A stretch of DNA of 64,000 nt from Diatrype stigma (Eukaryota > Ascomycota > Sordariomycetes > Xylariales > Diatrypaceae). Position numbers and translations under genes: made by a program. Each line of letters begins with the position of its first letter. Position 1 is the first letter of the stretch. The notes under the pieces are model-generated. The model had not been told where the DNA came from and did no database searches. It saw nothing but the letters and a program-made list of their open reading frames with translations. The stretch is taken from NCBI GenBank assembly GCA_022225965.2, contig JAKJXP020000032.1:124001-188000 (forward strand), in the 5' to 3' direction. Below are positions 58,060-64,000 of the stretch, one piece after another.

Positions 58060-59660
58060 TAGCGATGGCGCTATGGTCTGACAACGCGGTCTTTCTTCCT
58101 CTTATCTGCGTTGGCATCAGCTGTACATTCATTCACCAGGGAATCAGCTACGCCATCCTACCAAAGACCCGAGTGACGTCTCTCACGCTCTTCTACACCG
58201 GGAGCACCATCAAGTCCATGACAGTAGCTGCCCTATCGCTACTCGTCGACAGCCCCTTCTCCTACTCAGACATCGCGTGGACGACAGACTATGCCACCAT
58301 CGAGGACGCGCTGAGCCACCCGGCGGGCTACCCGCGACACGACCTCGCCGTGACGCAAACGGCAGGCGGGCTCTACGAACATGCGGGACGGCGTCCACAA
58401 CCTGCGTCCCCTGCCGATGCCCGCCGAGCCCCGCACCGCCTACCAGTACTGCAACAAGATGTACGGCGTCGCAGGGTACCTCGTGCGAGACGCTGACCGG
58501 ATCACCGCTTGGCGCATTCTTCCACCGCCATCTGTGGGGTCCGACAGGCATGGGGAAGACGTTCCTCGGGCTATGCGACGCCCCGTCTTCTAGCGACCTG
58601 CTCCTCGTTGACGAATAGCACTACCATAACGGGTCGAAGCGGCACCACCCTCTGCCGTACACGGTCGACTCGGACGTCGAGGGTGCCGGCTTCACCATCT
58701 CGACCGTGCTTGACTACGCTAAGTACCTGCGCACCATGATGTTGGAGGCAGGGCACCGGGAGCTGAAGAGGCCAAAGATCATAGCGACGGGGCCTTGAAT
58801 TCACCCTTCGCTGGACATGTAAGCTACGCCCTCGGCTGGTACTGCGCCGTCTTCGGGAGTGAGGAGGCCTACTAGCACACGGGCCAGACTGGCATGTTCG
58901 TCTCAACCATGATTATGGTCCCCCTGAAGAACTTTGGCATCGTGGTCTTGAAGAACTTGGACCCGCCTGTGCACTAGATGGTAGCGTAAAAGATCATGTA
59001 TGACCTCTTCAAGGTTCCGCAGGCCAAGAGGTTCGACTTTGACGCGCAGTATGTTGCCCCTCCCCCCTTTTATTACCCCCCTTATCTTACCCCCCTTAGT
59101 TGCCACCACATGGTAGTATATAACAGATGCGATACGATACGATGTGATGCACTGTGCTGAGTCTGCACCCGCAGATTCAAAACCAGTGAACAGGCCTAGC
59201 AGCATAGCCTCGCTACATGTGCTCAGCGGGTCTACCCGTCTTTGCCTGAGCCGCCTCTCCTCCCCATCATCCCATTTGCGGACTTCGCCGGGAACTACTG
59301 CGGAGCAGGGTACGGGTAAAGTTACCGTCAGCCTCGACTGCGATGATGATGGCCATGGCCATAGCGATTACGGTAGTGGCGACGTGCAGCTGTCACCAGG
59401 AGGAAGCGAAGCACGATGTCAACGACAACGGCTCCGCATCCGACTAGGGAAGCGCTTCGGAGCTCTGAGCCTCGTCGTAGATCTCGAAATCATGTCGGGG
59501 GACTTCTGGCTCGGCCGGACGTACATCGAGCAGGTTGGTGCCGACGTCGTGCTCGCGTGCACCCCGGTCCAGTTCCGGGTCGATGCGAGTGGTGCAGTCT
59601 TGCAACTCGGTATCGATGCGAGACAGAAGGGAGAGGGTACACCGCCGGTGTGGTTTTAAA
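58060..59660 (+). pseudogene. Beta-lactamase/transpeptidase-like serine hydrolase pseudogene
   Basis: Family features are spread over shifting frames. TGSTIKSMTVAALSLLVD gives the SxxK motif (58198-58250), and DYATIEDALSHPAGYPRHDLA follows. In another frame come LRPLPMPAEPRTAYQYCNKM, with the YxN box as YCN, and YTVDSEVEGAGFTI-like sequence after a further shift. A late exon after a likely intron (gtatgttg...cccttag, ~59051-59100) ends SGDFWLGRTYIEQVGADVVL. In-frame stops and at least three frameshifts separate these blocks. The intact family (PF00144) includes fungal esterases and lactonases. Erosion is by indels and stops with normal GC content, so RIP is not the main cause. Confidence 0.75.
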
Positions 59661-60065
59661 AGGGTGAAGCGTGAAGCGAAATGTCGATGGTGATTATTAT
59701 CGAAGCTTGTTTACGACAAGGACCTCAACTTCCCTGAGGACTGAAGATCCGAAGATACATACAAGAAAGAAAAGGGGAAAGGAAAGGGGCGTGGGAGGGA
59801 TTTTCATCTCTAGCAGATAGACTTTTTTTATTACCAGCCCCGGATGTATCAGCCCAGCGTCAGCGCACGTTCAAGGACTTCCTGTGGTTTCCTTATGTCT
59901 GCGTATGTCCAAATAATCCAGGCTCTGGATCCATCCATCAATAATAGTCAAAAGCTCGTTGCCGCAGTGGAGAAGACATGTTTTCAGATACTCAATGGTC
60001 TTTCAATCGGGTAAGGAAATATGGCTCATCAACGATGCGTTTCGGGACTTATTTAGTCATAGTCT
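59661..60065. other. Transition from gene-like to AT-rich repeat DNA
   Basis: No gene. Base composition is normal to about 60050, where the RIP-mutated element begins. Confidence 0.4.
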
Positions 60066-60353
60066 ATAAATCACTTCAGGAATTCGATTAGAGGGTATTG
60101 GAACAGTATATTAGTGGTGTGAGCCCCTTTAAGGGCCGGCCGTTATAGCGCTTAAAAAGCGCTGCTGCGTAACGCTTCGTAAGGCTGTTATTGCGCTCGT
60201 AAAGGCCGCTTTTAGCTATTTAAGCGGTACCCTTAAATAAAAGTATTATAAAAGCGGTTTATAACGGCTTACGCGAATCCTTTACGTAAAGGTATTATAA
60301 TACTTATAAAAACAACCAAAGGCTATTTTCGCGGCCGGCTTAAAGCAGCTTTA
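60066..60353. repeat. Terminal direct repeat copy (outer; candidate B2)
   Basis: About 288 bp matching 60572-60859. Both copies contain ggccggccgttata near the start and gcggccggcttaa near the end. This outer copy keeps more G and C. Confidence 0.85.
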
Positions 60354-60571
60354 TACGTATAAATAAATTAAAACCTATAAATAACCCTTTTATTAATATC
60401 TCCCTTATTAAGATCCTTTTTTTTTAATTCGCTATAACCGTAAGCATTAATAAAAACGATAAACGAAAAAAGCGATAACGCGATTATAAAGCTAATTAAA
60501 TTATTAATTATTATTATTATAAATAATAGGTTATAATATAAAACCTTTTTGGATTCGTAAATTAATTTATT
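60354..60571. repeat. Spacer between the direct repeats (candidate A2)
   Basis: About 218 bp of very AT-rich DNA. In a Ngaro element it would match a segment A1 at the other end, outside this window. Confidence 0.45.
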
Positions 60572-60859
60572 TATAAATTATTTTAAGAATTCGATTAAAA
60601 GGTATTAAAATAATGTATTAATAATATAAGCCCTTTTAAAGGCCGGCCGTTATAACGTTTAAAAAGCGCTATTACGTAATGCTTCGTAAAATTATTATTA
60701 CGTTCGTAAAGGCCGCTTTTAGCTATTTAAGCGGTATTTTCGAATAAAGGTATTATAAAAGCGGTTTATAACGGCTTATACGAACCTTTTGCATAAAGAT
60801 ATTATAACGTTCGTAAAAATAGCCGAAAGCTATTTTTGCGGCCGGCTTAAGGCAATTTA
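60572..60859. repeat. Terminal direct repeat copy (inner; candidate B1)
   Basis: Second copy, 506 bp from the first. Nearly all visible differences are transitions of RIP type (for example tggaaca to taaaata). Confidence 0.85.
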
Positions 60860-60969
60860 ATTTATTTCATTTATTATTTTTTTTTTCGGATATAAAGGAA
60901 AAATTATTAATTCGTTTTCGATTATTTATATACGAAATAACGTTATAAGTATAAAAGGCTTATTAAGGA

Positions 60970-61700
60970 CGTTTTGTAATACCGGCGTACGGCATTAAAG
61001 AATTACCTATTTAATAGCTTGATATTTTTTTCGCCTATGCCGAAATTAAAAGCGTATTATGCGGCCTTTCGGCGAAAGCTGTAATCCGAATACGTATTAA
61101 GGGGAATTCCGATTCGCATTAGGCGGACCCGAAATGCGGCAAAGGCGCGTTTGCGAATAAAAACGTCGCTTCGTAAACGAAATAAGAATTATCGACTTGG
61201 GTTATATTCGGAATTCGAATCTTATCGTAATTATTTAGCTATATGGAAATAGGAATACGTAATATCGCTTATAGCCCTTATTATTAAGGTTATTTCGTTT
61301 TTATTTCGGTTCGTTTTGCTGGATCAAAAGAAGAACCGGAAATGGTTTTCCCGTTCGAAAGGAATAACGTAAAATAAAAAGAACTTTTCGTATTTATATC
61401 GAACCGAATCGCCGGTATCGGTTTCGATATATGTAATCTCGCCTAAACGGAAAAAACCTGCCTATGCCGTTATAAAAACGGCGTTAATTGTAAGTATATT
61501 CCCGGAATTTTCGCCCGCCGTTGCTTCGGAATTAACGAACCGCTAAAACGTAGCTTTAAAAATAAAAGGCTTTTTTTCGGTTCGTATCGGTTCGTATAAA
61601 AATAAATATTTCGCTTTTTATATTAAGCGTTTTATATATGCGTTTTCGAAAATTATTATATCGTAATTTATATCGACATATGCCAAACGTATAAATATTA
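60970..61700 (-). pseudogene. Tyrosine recombinase remnant
   Basis: The C-terminal third is readable. YSFRRKAA*YAFNFGIGEKN is followed by IKLLNR*FFNAVRRYY in one frame. Compared with intact fungal tyrosine recombinases, the His of HxxR is lost, a Trp (LGRW) is a stop, and the final Tyr is kept. The upstream limit is uncertain. Confidence 0.65.
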
Positions 61701-63033
61701 GGTATTTTTTTATTATAAAGCCCCGAAGCCGGTTTTATATCCGGCCGAAGGCCCGATCGAATATTTATTTCGAAAAAGTAGTTGCTATTGCCGGTTATGG
61801 TATAAATACGTACCGTTAGTATTATAATTCGTATAAACGTACCGCTATACTATAGGTTTTTCGGATATTCGAAACGAACCCGGCTTAAAATAATTTTACG
61901 TAATCCTCGTTAAAAGAAATTCGCGATATCCGTATTACGAAATTATTCGGAGGCTTAATGTTATAAATATTTATTAATTAAGGTACAAATTAATAATCGA
62001 CTATTAATTCCGTCGAAAAAACGCATTCGCGAATATATTTTCGGCCGATAATACATATATCGCTATAAGGTTAATATCGAATCCTGCCGAACGAACGAAA
62101 ACGTTGCAAAAGGCGTTTATCGAAAGGGTCGCCTTTATTTTGAAGCTAAATAAGCCGTATTAAGCCGTTATATTATCGGTATATACGATAACCGTATCGT
62201 ATGCTTATATTAGGCCGAATAATAAAAAGGCTTTTTAAATTGCAATTAATTCGAAAATATTAATTGAAAATTATAATTCGTTTTCGTTAAATAAGCGATA
62301 AAAGGCTTAAATAGCCGAAATAGGCAGGTTTATACGTTAGCTTTTTTAAATCGGGCTTTCGTAATACCAAAAGCTTTCGAACGCGGATTTCGAAAAATCC
62401 GTAAATAAATAAAAAACCGTCCGGTCCGAATTTATTAATAAATAAATGCCGTTAAAGTTTCGAAAGAAAATTTTTTATTATCGTAAATTCCTTACGGCGC
62501 CGCTATTAAACGGGCGTTATAAACGTAAATTACGTATAAAAACGAAAAAGCCTTAAATCCCGTATAAAAAAGGCTTGCTTAAAAGAATTACCGTTATGCA
62601 AAAGTTTAAAAAGCCGGCAATCCGTTCGACTTAACGGCCGAAAAGGGTATTTGCAATAAAGGCATCGGCAATTAATTTATTAGCCTTCGTAAGTTTCCGT
62701 TTCGATAAACGAACGCTTATCGACGTTATATCGATTTCGATTTCGAGGATTTCGAAGGTTATACCTTAGCCGTTTTTTCCGGGATTCGGAAAAATTCTTA
62801 ATGCGGCGATTAATTTATTATAAAAAAAATATAACGAAATCGCGATTTTTCCGAAAGGAAATACGAAAATAAAGTCGTCGAAATAATAAACGATTAGTAT
62901 TTTAATAAGTAATACGAAAAGCATTTAATGGAAGGCTTTTATAAATAAGTTAAATAAATACGGAACCGTACGAAAGCCGAATAAAAAGCAGTTTTCGTAA
63001 TAAAACCTTTCGCGTTATTCGAAACCGAATAGC

Positions 63034-63208
63034 TGTTACGTAGCAGCCCCATAGCTGGTGAACAAACCACACACCCACTCCAGCTATGGCTACGTCATCC
63101 TACTTTACCCCTCATATATGCCAATAGCTTGCAGAGTTATTACCTCCGCAGCTACAGATCTTTTGACATATTCCAAGGGACCAGTAGCTCAGTTGCTTCT
63201 TTGCAACA
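63034..63208. repeat. Left LTR of the TRIM
   Basis: 175 bp, TG...CA ends, identical to the right LTR except at 63190. Confidence 0.95.
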
Positions 63209-63210
63209 AA

Positions 63211-63218
63211 TGGTAGCA
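63211..63218. other. Primer-binding site of the TRIM
   Basis: TGGTAGCA, complementary to the last eight bases (TGCTACCA) of the initiator tRNA-Met. The match stops after eight bases. Confidence 0.6.
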
Positions 63219-63450
63219 TTTCCCATAGGTCCTGGATGCCTCCAGGTGCTTGTGGTTCGGTCCCTCGACCGAGCGCGGCTTTACAGCGTGAAGAGCCCGG
63301 ATAGTTAGGTGCCGTCCATTATATAAGCGACCCCTATCGTGGCTGTACGTGCAATAGCGGAACGTCAGTTAGGCATAGCAGCACTTACAGCTTAGGCTGG
63401 GAGATTTCCGACCGAGGACGGTACGTACTATCCTTTCCGTCGGTGGCATA

Positions 63451-63625
63451 TGTTACGTAGCAGCCCCATAGCTGGTGAACAAACCACACACCCACTCCAG
63501 CTATGGCTACGTCATCCTACTTTACCCCTCATATATGCCAATAGCTTGCAGAGTTATTACCTCCGCAGCTACAGATCTTTTGACATATTCCAAGGGACCA
63601 GTAGCTTAGTTGCTTCTTTGCAACA
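63451..63625. repeat. Right LTR of the TRIM
   Basis: 175 bp. T at 63607 where the left LTR has C. Followed directly by the ATAGC target duplication. Confidence 0.95.
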
Positions 63626-64000
63626 ATAGCCGACGTTATAATGTTATTACGGGCATTATGCAAAACGCGTCTTTAAGGTTTTTCTTAACGAAAAGAAACC
63701 CCTTACCGAAGCGGCATACGAAATCGAAAACGTTTTCGATCGTAATATATTTAAGTATAGCACTTATTTCCGGGATTTAATCGTTAATCGAATCCTTCGG
63801 AAAGTAAGAGAAATAATGTATTTTGCGCCATTTTCCGTTCGGTTTTAGCACGAAGCCGAATAAGGAAAAAACGAAACCGAATAGCGGAAAAAACGGAACA
63901 AAAGCGACGCAATCGAATATAAAGTTGCCCTTTAATTGTTATTAAATTATCGCCGGATTTTCGTAAGCTATTGCGAAATTCCCGGAAATTACCGGTAAGG

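Larger units (their letters stand above)
63034..63625. mobile_element. Intact TRIM (miniature LTR retrotransposon), 592 bp
   Basis: Two direct LTRs of 175 bp (63034-63208 and 63451-63625) flank a 242-bp non-coding middle. Ends are TGTTAC...GCAACA. The target duplication ATAGC is seen at 63029-63033 and 63626-63630. A primer-binding-like site TGGTAGCA (63211-63218) starts two bases inside the left LTR and is complementary to the eukaryotic initiator tRNA-Met 3' end. No ORF is present, so it is non-autonomous and would need proteins from another LTR element. Composition is normal and the LTRs differ at one position (63190 C versus 63607 T). Confidence 0.93.
60066..64000 (-). mobile_element. RIP-degraded DIRS/Ngaro-like tyrosine-recombinase retrotransposon (left part)
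   Basis: Very AT-rich sequence, dense in TpA and almost without CpA/TpG, as after RIP. The minus strand carries reverse transcriptase remnants near 62700-63050 (GFE*RERFYYENC, FGFRTVPYLFNLF, YYFDDF at 62871-62888, then EILEIEID and ERIAGFLNFC). Several Trp codons became TAA or TAG. Closer to 61 kb is a tyrosine recombinase remnant: YSFRRKAA (61060-61083, HxxR box with His codon CAC mutated to TAC) and NAVRRYY (nucleophile Tyr at 60976-60981), spaced about 34 residues apart. Reverse transcriptase plus tyrosine recombinase defines the DIRS order. The 5' end is beyond 64000. A TRIM is inserted at 63034. Confidence 0.8.
62600..64000 (-). pseudogene. Reverse transcriptase remnant interrupted by a TRIM
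   Basis: Readable motifs in one frame are GFE*RERFYYENC (63000-63028), FGFRTVPYLF, YYFDDFIFVFP, ITFEILEIEID and VERIAGFLNF. Stops fall mostly at Trp positions. Sequence continues on the right of the TRIM to the window end. Confidence 0.7.

Noticed and set aside
60066..60859. Interpretation of the two repeats as tandem LTRs of a gypsy/copia element
   Set aside because: No target duplication or TG/CA ends were seen, and the adjacent recombinase is of the tyrosine type, so split direct repeats fit better.
63209..63450. tRNA or SINE-like internal promoter in the TRIM middle
   Set aside because: ggttcggtccc resembles a B box, but no A box or cloverleaf is present, and the LTRs, target duplication and primer site explain the element.

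Overview
This window is nuclear DNA of a filamentous ascomycete (Pezizomycotina, most likely a Sordariomycete). The genes carry short (50-150 bp) GT-AG introns, and many belong to fungal families: cytochrome P450s with small exons, a Pth11/rhodopsin-like membrane protein, fungal MFS exporters, a fungal-type pyruvate kinase, an Atg28-like protein and a DUF1748 mitochondrial protein. The right end holds a transposon ruined by repeat-induced point mutation (RIP). For each spliced gene I read the introns by hand. Exon totals are divisible by three and the joined frames stay open.

Layout. 0-8 kb: end of an unknown gene, a one-TM Asn-rich protein, a CYP7/8-like P450 (minus) and a rhodopsin-domain protein. 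8-18.8 kb: a gene-poor domain of AGC-A-rich short repeats, tandem repeats, a 25-bp poly-C run, a C2H2-like ORF with an eroded paralogue and one doubtful multi-exon ORF. 19-26 kb: a possible small metabolic group of FAD-linked oxidoreductase, NAD(P)-binding protein and MFS exporter. 26-46 kb: mostly housekeeping or conserved genes, namely a secreted Cys-rich protein, Atg28-like, a DUF1748/Coi1-like microprotein gene whose first coding exon is only the ATG, pyruvate kinase, a short-chain dehydrogenase and a DUF829 hydrolase-fold protein. 45-56 kb: a second P450, small unknown ORFs, a secreted M14 carboxypeptidase, and a DHA1-type MFS transporter divergent from a hidden two-exon ORF.

57-64 kb is decayed. 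A beta-lactamase-like (serine hydrolase) gene is a pseudogene. Beyond 60 kb lies an AT-rich, RIP-mutated retroelement on the minus strand. It shows remnants of a reverse transcriptase (YFDDF core) and of a tyrosine recombinase (HxxR box changed to YSFR, RRYY end), which together indicate the DIRS/Ngaro order. Its downstream end carries two ~288-bp direct repeats separated by ~218 bp, the arrangement expected for Ngaro split direct repeats (B1-A2-B2).

Inserted in the reverse transcriptase remnant is an intact 592-bp element with two 175-bp LTRs (one mismatch), TG...CA ends, a 5-bp target duplication (ATAGC) and a primer-binding-like site matching the initiator tRNA-Met 3' end. This is a terminal-repeat retrotransposon in miniature (TRIM). 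It shows no RIP, so it probably arrived after its host element was mutated.
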